Shown piece after piece: positions 1 to 11,000 of a stretch of DNA of 64,000 nucleotides. The stretch is from Patiria miniata (taxonomy: Eukaryota; Echinodermata; Asteroidea; Valvatida; Asterinidae). Numbering within the stretch: the stretch's first letter is position 1; each line of letters opens with the position of its first letter. The notes under the pieces were generated by a model. That model made no database searches, was not told where the DNA came from, and worked only from the letters and a program-made list of their open reading frames with translations. The translations under genes and the position numbers were made by a program. Where the stretch lies: assembly GCF_015706575.1 (NCBI RefSeq), contig NW_024037053.1, positions 1,550,001 through 1,614,000 of the forward strand, read 5' to 3'.

Positions 1-382
1 ATTTAGCCTTTCATCCCAGCGACCATAAATTGTGTCTGTCTGACAGATGAAACACAAAGTCAGCAGAAATAGTCCTGTTTGCAAACAACAACTGCTCTGC
101 TCAAACTTTGTTGCTTGGATTTTCCTTGTACTGTGTTGTTTTTTTCCCAGCATATTTCAACTTGTTGTCAGTTCTTGAGTTGTTCATATGCAAGGTGAAC
201 GATGTGACCCATATTGCAGTTTCAGGGACTGGGCGAAATTTGAAACAATAACAATGCTTACAACTAAATTGTAAATCAAGTGCAGATGACAATCAATGAC
301 ATCCAAATTGGTTGTGTCCCTATTATTCATTTCAATTCAATACTTTATAATTCATTCATAAATAACTGAGGCAATTTACCCA

Positions 383-785
383 TTCCTATTGGTCGAGCGC
401 CCGTCATGTGCCAGTGAGTAAGTATTTCATAGTCTAAATTCACACTACATGTACACCGGCACAGCTGGGTTCTGCGCCACATCGCGCAGTACACGCGACG
501 TGTGCGCCAATCTCCATATAAGGAGCTGTTTACGACTTCTCACAAGAGGGCCATATACCATAGCATAGCGAGAGGCGTGTTGCGAAAAAAATGAAGTAAA
601 ACTGTTGAACAAAATTGTTGGAAATTTAAAATTGTTTACTTCTTTTGACTTTTTGACCGAAAGGTTTTGAATTTTTAACCGAAAAGGTATTTATGAATTC
701 GGCTCGGGTAATGGTCAGCATCCAGACTCCAACCGGTCTTAAACAGTGTTTAATACCGGCCAAGCACATATTTATTCCCTTAATC
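383..785. repeat. Dispersed repeat, second copy at 56725-56990
   Basis: CTATTGGTCGAG, a GAACAAAAT tract, TTGACCGAAA and a segment with TATTTATTCCC next to GGCCAAGCACAT all recur at 56725-56990. The last segment is inverted between the two copies, so the copies have been rearranged relative to each other. Confidence 0.6.
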
Positions 786-1374
786 CTTTATTAACCGGAT
801 ACCCTGAAACTTCTGCAACTAAGTTTGCTATCATTGGCCACAAAAGCAAACTTGATTTCATAAACCGCAAAAAGGCCAGAGCAACTTCAGCTGACAAATT
901 GGCCAGGAGCCACCCAGTATAAACTGCCCACACTAACCACCGATGTAAATAACTCGCTCATAAATGGCAGGATTGAAATGCAACCGGACTGGGCTGGGAA
1001 AAAAACCCAACCACTAAATGTCACTCATGATCTTCATAAACTAAACAAAAAAGAAACGATACTTGTTGGCAGTAGTGCCAAACGTTAGAAGCCTAGCTAA
1101 GCTGCTCAACGATGGTGCAGCAATCATGGAAAACTGATATCATTTTTAGAGTCATAAACAAAATTGATCAAAGTATTGTTGGTTATTTACAGTCTGTGAC
1201 GCTATCACCATCTTTCTATGAGGAGTACTTATGAAATTTTCCTGGATATTTGCAGATTTGTGGATAAAAAACCTATTATTAAGAAGTTTTGTTAAAGGGA
1301 ATATACAACATTTGCAAACATCGAAAAACAAAATTACCAAATTTTTACGAAATACCTTACTAGGATGTTGGTAA

Positions 1375-1840
1375 ATGACAGTCTAAAGCATCCTGTAAAA
1401 TTACGGCACCTGGTGTGAAGTCATTTGCAAGAAAAGTGGTATTTTTGTATAAATTTCCAATGGTGGTCGGCCGACCACCGTTGGAAAAACCTATTTTTTC
1501 AACTACTGCTCCAAATTTACAATTTTTTTTCAGTCCAAATTTTCTTTGCTATTGGTTACATGTTCATGAATGGGCATCTATAAATTGATACATTTCATAA
1601 TAGTGGAGTCAGGGAACCAGAGTACTTGAACATTTGTTTGTTTTTTTTCTGGGTTTTTCCAGCATTTTCGAACACAAAACTTCAAACATGTCAGTGTAAC
1701 AACATTTTGATCTATTATACTAACCCCTCAACTAGTTCATTTCTGAAAATTACAGCAAAAGCCAAATCATTTTCATTTTTCTTTTTGAGTCAAAGGGTTA
1801 CTGAATTGCAATAGGGAATTTGTAATAGTGCTCTTTTTGT
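1375..1840 (+). repeat. Dispersed repeat family B, copy 1 of 3
   Basis: Shares GTCTAAAGCATCCTGTAAAA, the palindrome GGTCGGCCGACCACC and the phrase GTCAGGGAACCAG with an inverted copy at 18085-18730 and a partial direct copy at 62870-63170. No coding potential is seen. The palindromic GGTCGGCCGACC core suggests a non-autonomous DNA element. Confidence 0.65.
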
Positions 1841-2670
1841 GCATTCTCTGTAGCTATAGACCCTGTGTTGCTCTGGAGCTCCGGTAAAAAAAATTGTTTT
1901 AGTCCCCCCCCCCCCCCCCCCAATTTTTTTTTTTAACATGTACACGTATTAAGTTGACTTTAAACCTCCGTTTGACACCTTTGAAAACCTCAACTCAACC
2001 CACAAAACCCACACTGGACAAAACAACATTCCTCTCAATCTATGTAGTGTTATTGGTTCCACCCATCACCCACTTTAAAGGGCCATGATATGAAGTTTTC
2101 TTAGGAACATATTCTGTGCAACTTCAAACTACAAATGTATTTGAAATCCCTTTTGTGTACATTTTATTGAAAAATGTGCTTCTTTAAAAATTTAAAATTG
2201 TCCATGCTTTTCCAGACAACTGAGGGCGCTGTTGATGTCATGTCATGTCCGGGAGACACTGTTCAGTTTTGGGGTTTTCACTTCAAATTCTGAAACCCAA
2301 ACTTAGCTCACTGAAAATAATTCTGAGAAAAGTTTGCTCATTGGCTTACTGCCATGTGCTGACATAACGAATCACCAAAGCAAAGAAAATTTACCACAGC
2401 AAAATATCTAAAATTCTGGCAGCTTTTGGTACTGAAAAGTGAAATAGCTGTCGCATTCACGTTTCTGCCTAAAATGATATCACACTTTTGCTCATAAATA
2501 TGGAAATTTGCATTAGCCTAAATATTAAGAAAATAATAATACCCTTGAAACTGGCAAAATGAAATTTGAAAATAGGAAACACAAAGATGCATTTCCAAGG
2601 ATTGCAGTTCCATTAAGATTGTTGTTTTTTCCAGGAACAGTGCGACATTAGGTTAGTTCCCTTACAACCA

Positions 2671-2924
2671 GGGGCCTATTTCACGGCGCTGCTAAGCACA
2701 AAAATTTGCTGAGCACAAAAAAAGTCTGGCTTATAAAAGCAGGTTACCAGCCAAAACTCCACGTGATATATACTGCTCGTGATTAGTATTCAGCTGTTGT
2801 TTGCTTAGCATGAAAATCACATGCATGAAAATCACAATTTGGCTGGTAACCTGCTTTTATACTTGCCAGACTTTTTTTGTGCTAAGCAAATTTGTGTACT
2901 TAGCAGCGCCGTGAAATTGGGCCC
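2671..2924. mobile_element. Foldback MITE, GGGCCCAATTTCA family, copy 1
   Basis: The left arm starts GGGGCCTATTTCACGGCGCT and the right arm ends in its reverse complement (AGCGCCGTGAAATTGGGCCC). The arms pair over about 90 bp, including the CTGCTAAGCACA and GCAGGTTACCAGCC blocks, around a short centre. No protein is encoded. Related copies are at 3666-3875 and 45244-45315, and the larger foldback at 33210-33830 may also be related. Confidence 0.8.
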
Positions 2925-3665
2925 TGACCTTTGAAATAGGATAAGTAAACAATCTTCAAGTAAATGTTGTGGTGATTTCAGGACAATGTGCCCCTTCAGC
3001 AAACCAACCTCGCCCCTGCATCCCACTCCCCCTCTGACTGACAGTGCTACCAAACCACACCCAACCGAGCTGCTGTCACAGTCAATTGCAACACTGCATT
3101 CCTTTAAACCTAGATTTGGCACAGGAGTAAACCCTGCCCCGAAATAACACCTCTACACCAGGAGGTTGGGTTTTATTACGTCTGCGGTCTTCCAAAAGTT
3201 GTGGCTACCTTCCAAAAATTGCTAACCCAAAACACAGGGCAGGGTGCCAACTTATCTGGCCATTGTTTGTTTGCAAGCTCCAACATTCTCGGTGTCGCAT
3301 TGTTTGTAGACTTGGCCCAGTCTGTCTGTTTCATCAGCTCCAGCTGGCATCTTAAGAACACGACCCCACCGACCTCGACCTCAACTACAAAGCATTGATG
3401 CTGGGCACTCTTGCTGGGTCAACCAGGGTCATCTGTGTCCTCCATTGTCAAGGTGACCTTTGACACGACGGTGTAAATGAGTTCCACATGCAAGAGGCAC
3501 AGATATCATAACTAGGCAGTAATGCAAGAGGCATATCTAGGCAGTAACGGTAGACACATTTTTTTGTCAGACGGAGTCTGGTAAAGCCATCAGGCAATTA
3601 TCAGAACCGTTCTAATTTTTTTGTCAGTTTGCCAGATGGATGTAATTTTTTTGCCCCTCTTACCA

Positions 3666-3875
3666 GGGCCCAATTTCAAGGCGCTGCTAAGTACACAATT
3701 TTCTGCTAACTAGAGCCTCTGTCTATTTCATGGAGACCATAAGCATAAGCACAGCAAAAGGCATGCTTACTTCAGAGGAAAATTTTGCTTAACTTAGTGA
3801 CGTAACAATAGAAATCTCCATGCACGCGTGACTGTTAGCACGTCCATGCCGTGAGATAGTGCTTAAATTGGGCCC
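3666..3875. mobile_element. Foldback MITE, GGGCCCAATTTCA family, copy 2
   Basis: Bounded by GGGCCCAATTTCAAGGCGCT on the left and TTAAATTGGGCCC on the right, with an AAGCATAAGCACAGCAAAAG interior. It is more diverged than the copy at 2671. No target duplication could be assigned. Confidence 0.7.
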
Positions 3876-4163
3876 AGGAATTTGAAATTGGGCCCAGGTT
3901 AGAGGGATCATGGTTGTCATTTTGTGAAGGTGGTTCATGACTCAGTGTGAAAGCAAATGCGAACACAAACTTACGACCCTCACAACAAGTATTCAGGCTA
4001 CGAATTTGCAACAGTTGAACGTATTTCACAGTAGGGGCCTACTTATTTGGTTGAAAATATGGGTAGATCAGACCAAACATACGGTGAGCGGACCCAGTCA
4101 CATAAGCAGACTTTCCTTGCTGTACAATAACACTCTAGGACTTCCATTGCAAATGAATGAATC

Positions 4164-4545
4164 TTAATTAACCCTAACTCCCTAGCATGATTTATTAGGA
4201 ACCATACCCATCCTGGCAAATTCCAACACCATTATGGGACACCAATATGGCAACCAACTTTGCCCTACGTCTCGTATTGGCGATCTTTGGGACGTCACAC
4301 AGCCGTGTGGATGCTGAGTCCAGTCCAGTCTTTGATGTTGTCTACCCAGGTTGCTTTGGGTTGGCCTTTTGATCTTTTCCTCTCCACTTTGCCTTCTAGG
4401 ATTGTTGCTCCCAACTCCCCAGCACTTGCCCTGGCCAGCACGCGAATCTTTTTTTCCCAAACGACATCCGCTTTCCATCTTCTGATTGGTCCATTGCATG
4501 CATATCTAATGCCTTGTTCTCCATAACACAACCCCAAGATAGGCT
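4164..4545 (-). mobile_element. 3' relic of a non-LTR retrotransposon (reverse transcriptase C-terminus)
   Basis: Read on the minus strand, 4537-4295 encodes a peptide with GKVERKRSKGQPKATWVDNI followed by KDWTGLS. This is the hallmark tail of L2/CR1/RTE-like non-LTR reverse transcriptases (a basic G-R/Q-P linker, then W-x-DNIKDWTGLS). A frame change near 4310 leads to a terminal peptide ending near 4200, then AATAAATCATGCTAGGGAG and TTAGGGTTAA. The 5' part is missing, so this is a 5'-truncated dead copy. A similar 3' end lies at 19916-19965. Confidence 0.7.
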
Positions 4546-4617
4546 TTACGTACGTCTTGTGAGAAATGTGCCTTCATCTCTTTACTTATTTAAAAGGTAA
4601 AATGAGAAGTGAAAAAC

Positions 4618-4695
4618 GCTCACTGAGATTCAAACTCGGATCACCTGATTAGAAGTCAGGACTTCTTCCAACCAGTCCACAAATGAGCTGCCAAT
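4618..4695 (-). mobile_element. tRNA-like SINE head (minus strand)
   Basis: The reverse complement reads as a tRNA-like module: a degenerate A box TGGACTGGTTGG and a B box GAGTTTGAATCTC about 35 bp apart, with a CTGACTTCTAATCAG anticodon-arm-like hairpin between them. No closing acceptor stem is visible, so this is a SINE promoter relic, not a tRNA gene. Confidence 0.6.
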
Positions 4696-4892
4696 CGTCG
4701 GTGATTTAAACACTTTTATTCCTTGTTGTATAACTTATTTTTTAATTTTGCTGGACATCATGAATATGCATAACGCAGAGAGAGCGCCCTCTTTTGATAT
4801 TGTCCGATCTCGTTTGGGGAAAGAAATTTCGCGGCCAGCACTTCCTACCTAATGAATATCTTTTGACCATTTCTTCTTGATGCATTCCACAG

Positions 4893-5054
4893 TTTGAAGG
4901 CTGCAACAAAGCTTTCTCCCGCCTGGAGAACCTCAAGATCCACCTGCGGTCCCACACGGGGGAGAAGCCCTACCTCTGCACGCATCCAGGCTGCACCAAG
5001 GCCTTCAGTAACTCATCAGATAGGGCCAAGCATCAGAGAACTCATCTGGATACG
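4893..5054 (+). CDS. GLIS3: GLIS exon encoding the end of zinc finger 3 and all of finger 4
   Basis: 54 codons in phase 0 at both ends, acceptor TTCCACAG and donor ACG|GTAAGT. The intron cuts finger 3 just before FEGC, so its first cysteine lies on an upstream exon. The exon is clearly GC-richer than the flanking AT-rich intron, as expected of conserved coding sequence. Confidence 0.95.
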
Positions 5055-8000
5055 GTAAGTTGCAGGCGGACGTCTTGCTCAATATGGAAATTGCAAACGC
5101 AAAACCGAAACCGACCCGACCCGACTTAAATTATGGAAAAACCGACCCGATCCGAACTGAAGTCAGTTTCGGGTCGGGTCCGTTTCGGGTCGGGTCCGTT
5201 TCGGGTCGGGTTTGCACAACATTAGTCACTTGAATTTAGACTGGATGGCATGTGATTGACTTGTGAAGATTTAACTTTAAAGGTTTGGGACCTGAATTTA
5301 TTTGTAGGAAGCAGCTCAGTTCTATTATTAATTTCTTTTTTATATTCATAAGATGGAATTTATGCGTCGGGATGATGTACATGTAAATCAAATTAGGTTT
5401 TGCCCTTTACCGACGTATAGACACTTGTTTACTCAGTGTGTTACCTCCCGAGTGAAAGTTGGAAAAATCACTCGGGTGGGACTCGAACCCATGACCTCCT
5501 GCTTTTTAGTGCAGATGTCTTACCACTCGACCACCGAGCTAACAGGATCGGTTGGCTGGTTCAAATCTGATGTACATAGCAGCGGGTACCGCATAAACTA
5601 TTATAAGATGGAATTTATGCGTCGGGGTGATGTAAATCAAAGGGCAAAACCTAATTTGATTTTTTTTTTTAATAAACCTCAAGGGAAACTGACTAGGTGA
5701 ATAAAGAAATCGATTGAAGTGGGGTTCGAACCTGCGACTTCCGGATTGGCGTTCTGGTGCTCTAACTAACTGAGCTATTCAGCCCTATGGATGTCGTCAA
5801 TGTTTTTCGTTTGAGAGGCACTTAAATAGACCTTTATGTACATGTATGCCATGTAGACAGGGATCATGCCCAAAGTCACAAATGCTACCAACATAAGCAA
5901 AAATGCTTCAAACTGGGGACATAGCAAACAGGAATCACTATAGTGCCCCTTGAACAAAGTCAATGACTACCTGTAAATGGCGAAGACTATAATTCGTCAA
6001 TGTCAATTAGTCAAATAATAATCACTGACTTTAATTCCGAGGTCGCAGGTTCTAAACCCCTGCTCCAGCCAAATTTTTCTTCAACTTCAATAAAATAAAC
6101 AATAATAATATTACTTGTGGGTTTTGCGGCCCACCATTATTTTGTTTTTGCTGAGGATTTACTAAATATAGGTTTACAACTTCATCAAGGTCAGACAAAT
6201 TCCAGTGACATGCCCAAGGGAAATGTCACGTCACCCTGAAACTCTGACATGACAGAAAAAATCTTACGACTCTCCAAGATTGTTTCAGGTAACACAAGAC
6301 TGGCATATTTTCTCCATGTCAAACTATTTCCAGACATCGTAACTTGGTGAACATGTATACCTTTTCTCCCAGGCTATATATCTGAGCTGATGTATTTGTG
6401 GTATTTTCCAACTTTGATTTATATTGGTCAAGCTATATATAAATATGGTGAGGGATATTTTAGGGGGGAGTACCAAGTGCAAACAGTATTCTCCTGTTTC
6501 CAAGTTTTGTGATTATTGTTCCAGAGGGGGTATTTTCTTTAATGACAGGCTATATTCCCCTGGGGTACAGACACTTATAAGAGTTGAAGCCGGGGAAATA
6601 GTGAAAATAGAACAAATTTGAGATTTTTTCCAATTAATTCCAGATTTATTACAAATCCAACAAAGAATTTTGTGAAAAGTTAAAGTTTTAGAATGAGCTG
6701 CAAGTGTATAAGGTAATACAAATTTTGAATCATAGAGTAAACTTACATCAACGAATAACCAATAATATTGTCAACATTGGCAAAGTCACCATATTGAATT
6801 ATAATGAAATTTGGCCCCTTGAACAAATACGCAAAACAGGGAACTGCCAACATAGGGCTGGATAACTGGGTTGGTAGAACACCGGAGCATCAATCCAAGA
6901 GTCGCAGGTTCAAATCTCGCTCCAGTCAATTTCGTTGTTCAACTTCAAAATTTTGTAATATTGTATTACTTAAGTCAACACAGTGACCCTGATATTTTGA
7001 GTAAGCTTTGCCAACTGTTGAACCATTAACAAGCATAAACATTTGATTGTCTTTGATTATCTAATACAAACTATATACTGAAACCTTTGTGTGATTGGCC
7101 CTCCTATGCAAACAATGTACATTCTGTGCCAAGTAGTCCTTTCCGTCAAAACCAATCAAGTGACTGCTTTCAATAGTTAAGAGCTCCCAGCCTACATAAA
7201 ACAGGATTGACTGGCTGTGACTGTTTATGTACCTCAATACAGCTATGCTTTGACTGTACATGTAGGTGATTGATAAGCCAGCTGTGCCTTCCACTTGCCT
7301 GCTTTTGTCTTTTGAATGAATTTGATTAGTCACATTGCTTGCTTGAAATATGATCTGACTGTTGGCGACTAGCTTTTGTACAAAAGCGTGGCAGGGGAAG
7401 AGGATTGATTTTTTGACTGTCTGTGACTGTTCAGATAGCAGGAGGGTTAATTTGTTTTGAACATCGTTGCCCTCACTATGAAAGCAAATTCAGTTTTTGT
7501 AGGTCTCCTGAAAAGGCCATGATTTGTAATACAGATCATTCAGCTAAAAGTGCACTTACCCGTAAAAAGTAAAAGCAAAAACAAAGTTTGATGCTGGCAA
7601 ATTTGATTCTAATCTGAATTGTTTCTGTCATCTGTCGGGAAAAAAACCCACAAAAATCTTTGGGAAAAAACAAGTGGCATTGTCCGAACAAATTATGAGG
7701 AATGCTGGAGGCTGAGTGGAGTGGAAAAAAATGTGATGAGTGTCCTTTAGCACATGGTCAAAACAACATAAAAATTCCCAAAAGTTATTTTCCATTTCCG
7801 GAGCCTGTGAAATGCATTACATCTGGGAAAGTTTCTAAGGGTTTCAAGTGGTAAAGGAGAACATTATTTGGCTCTCCAGGGATTAGCTCAGGGTTCACGG
7901 TGTACTTGATGATATTGCACCCCCCCCCCTTCCCTTTTTTAATGCTGTACTTGTAAGATGAAAGACCTCAGATCCATATAGGCATATACCCTGGCTGATA

Positions 8001-11000
8001 ATGTTGTCAATTTGTCAAGTCACACCGAAATACACAAGCAATCTGTTTTTGGCATGGAATGAACAATTTTAAAAATTGTTTCTCAGTTTTCTGCCCGGAA
8101 GGATCTGAGTTGATTTTTTTTTTGGGGGGGGGGGAGGGGAGGGGAGGGGGAGGGGAAGGAAGTTTCACATTGTGTTTCCACTTTCCAGAATTTATTACTT
8201 CTTTATCTGATTTTCCTTTGTGTTCAACTAATATAACATTCCTTGAAAAAAATGGCATTGAAATACAGAAAATCATAATTTTTTAAACGAATGCTTTGAA
8301 TCGAAAGCTATCAGCAGTTTTTGAATTCAAACAGGAAAGTTTGAATTATTTTTTTTCCAATAATGTGTGCTTAAAGGCAATTGAATGTTGTGTCAAAGAC
8401 CTGGTTCATACTGATCTATTCTTATTAGAATCGCATGGAGATACATATCTGTGTTAGTTTGATTGAGACACATCATGAATTCCCCTTGGAGCTTCAAAGT
8501 TTCCAAGAAGGAAAACAAAGACATTCACTCATCTACACAGTAACTACAGTGGCAGTTTTGAAATAACTTCTTTTTCTCCCGGAGGTAACGTAACTTTGGA
8601 GTACACAGTAATGTTGGAGCTGAAATCATGTCAAATGGCCACAGACAGTTTATGTAATGCTCAGACTTAGAGAGTTCAAGCGATCACACATCCCCATCCA
8701 GTCAAGTTGGAGCTCCGAAGGAGAACTTTTAGGCCGACCTTTTGTTCTTGACCCCTTGCATTCCTGCAGTCTCTGTTTCAACCATTAGTCAGTGTCTGGT
8801 CTCGATTTCCCCTGGAATCTGACAGCAGGTTGGAGTGATGGCTTCAAGGATTCCGAGACGTTTGACTAGGGAGGAGGCGGAGTCAGCCGGTCCCCCCCCC
8901 CCATAAAAGGGGGGGGGGACTTTGTTCTCCTATGCATACAAGTGCTTGTATCTCCCTGTACTTTTGTTCATGTAACTGCTCTCAATTTCCCCAGGAAGCT
9001 GACGGTAGTTTTGAGTGATGGCTTCAAGTATTCCGAGATCCGAGATAGCCAGGGACCAGAGAGGAGGGCGGAGTCAGCAAACCCCCCAAAAAGGGGCTTT
9101 GTTCCCTTGTTCATATCCCCTTAGTTACAAGCACCCAAGTCTGTTTTATCATGGAGAAGCTCAGGCTCGCCAGTAGCCTCAGGATTTCAGTTTGCTGAAT
9201 AAACTATAGTTAGGCACTTCAGCCACACAAGCACTTCCGCTGCCGAAATCTGTGCTCACATACCTTTACACGCATAGCGCACACGTCGCTGTACAAATCC
9301 TATGGCATCCGCTACTTCCGGCCAACACACAGTCCGTGGCACGCACTTTCGGCCACTTCGCAAACTCGGGTTTTAAGATCGGTCGCATTCGGTCGAAATT
9401 CGCTAGTTTCCTATTGGCCCAATCCCTTAGAATACGTCATCATCGGAGAGAAGAAGACCTTCGGCATCTTTCGGCTTTAGTGCTTGAAAATCGATCAATG
9501 GCTTCCACTTGATCGCCAAGTTTACATTTTTCCGACCGTCAAAATTCACATTTTGAGAGGACGAATCGTGAAGCACTAAGGTATGTATATATTAGTGTTT
9601 ACTATAGATTTAGAAAATCAAAATATAAATGTCATATGGTGGAGGGATTTTAAGCGAAACGCCGTTCTTTGAGGGGTGGTTTTCAGGGTCTAGTCTGAGC
9701 AAACACCGCAACGCGGCAGCGACCGTGCACAGTGCACCGACCACGCCGCACGGAAGCTTCATTCTGCGGCGCGTGTTGTGTGTGTGTGCGGCGCACGTGG
9801 TCCAGTCAGCCGCATGCGTGCCGTCCGGAAAATTGCAACAGATTTTTAACGCCAAAAACCATGCGTTCAATCGGGTTTCTACTTAAAAGATGATTTTCTC
9901 ATGACTGTACATTAATGTACTGTTATTGGTTTGACTGTAATTCTTGATTTAATTTCGATATTTTCGCTTTTTTTACAGTTTAAAAATTGCTCTGCTCTCG
10001 TTACTTTCGTTGTTCGTTTTCGCTCACGATGGCCGATACCATTCCTTGAATGGGGGCGTTTCAGAGTTATTTGTTTTTGTAGACGTTTCGTGATTGAATA
10101 TTTTCCGATGATTACCAGTAAATGGATATCACAAATCAGTTTAATAACAATCAAACCACCTGTAAAGTTTTTGAACAAAAACCTTTCATATTTAAACGTA
10201 ATTGGCACGTAGATTATTCTAAAAACAATTTAACCGAAATGTTTACCCCCGTTTAGAAATGGACGTTCCAATATAAGGCATTGGGCTGTGTGAGCTGGGT
10301 GAATGAAGATTGTGCGATTCTGACAAAGTTTATTCCGAGCTTCAATTTTTTTTCATGAATTGAAATGATATCTTCATTTACAGTAAATAATAATTAGTTT
10401 TGAAGCATTTCTACGTTTGTTTGCGTGAAAGTTTTGGCATTGATTGAAATTAATTTTCCAGGCATATTTCAGTACACAAAATTTTCAAAACTTGACCACT
10501 GACAGAGTCATTCATTTTTATTGAAAATAAAATCATGGACTCGGTACTTAAGTAACATAACAAACATTGTGTTTATAACTTGTTTGGACGTTTTGTTAAT
10601 ATTTATTTTTTGATTTCTTTTTCTTCGTTCGTAGATTTTGCCACTGCACTGATTTTATGACCGTACGCAGAAGTCACTACAGATCTGTTCATGGGTAAAC
10701 TTCATCAATTCCTCAGTCCACGATTCATCCTCCATGGATAGCAAAGGCGTTGAACCAGACTTTGGACGACAGGAAACAAATCATATGTCTACTCCATTAA
10801 TTATAGGGATGAAGAAGCGGAGTGGGATTTTCCACTTTTGACAGATCTAAAGAAAAAGGAACTTATCATACTGGACACTCTGTAATTGTTAAAGTTCAAC
10901 AGTTAGGCCTTTTGTTGTGGATGGAGCTTCAGTAATGAAGTAAAGAAGTGGCGACTTAAAGAAAAAACAATGTTCAGTTCATCAGGGGTACTGGGAAAGG

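Larger units (their letters stand above)
1..4892 (+). other. Intron upstream of the first visible GLIS exon, no coding exon seen
   Basis: I see no coding exon here. The stretch ends in the acceptor TTCCACAG in front of the finger-3 exon, so it is best read as a GLIS intron; its left end lies outside the window. It holds dispersed repeats (383-785, 1375-1840), two GGGCCCAATTTCA-ended inverted-repeat elements (2671-2924, 3666-3875), a retrotransposon tail (4164-4545) and a tRNA-like SINE head (4618-4695). A poly-C run lies near 1905-1921. Short open frames at 2832-3122 and 3176-3398 match nothing I recognise. Confidence 0.7.

Noticed and set aside
4742-4957. Minus-strand frame overlapping the zinc-finger exon
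   Set aside because: Antisense shadow of the GLIS finger-3/4 exon.
5715-5786. Apparent tRNA gene on the minus strand
   Set aside because: The A and B boxes are good, but the 5' and 3' ends do not form a 7-bp acceptor stem and the unit recurs with a SINE tail at 6855 and 16403.
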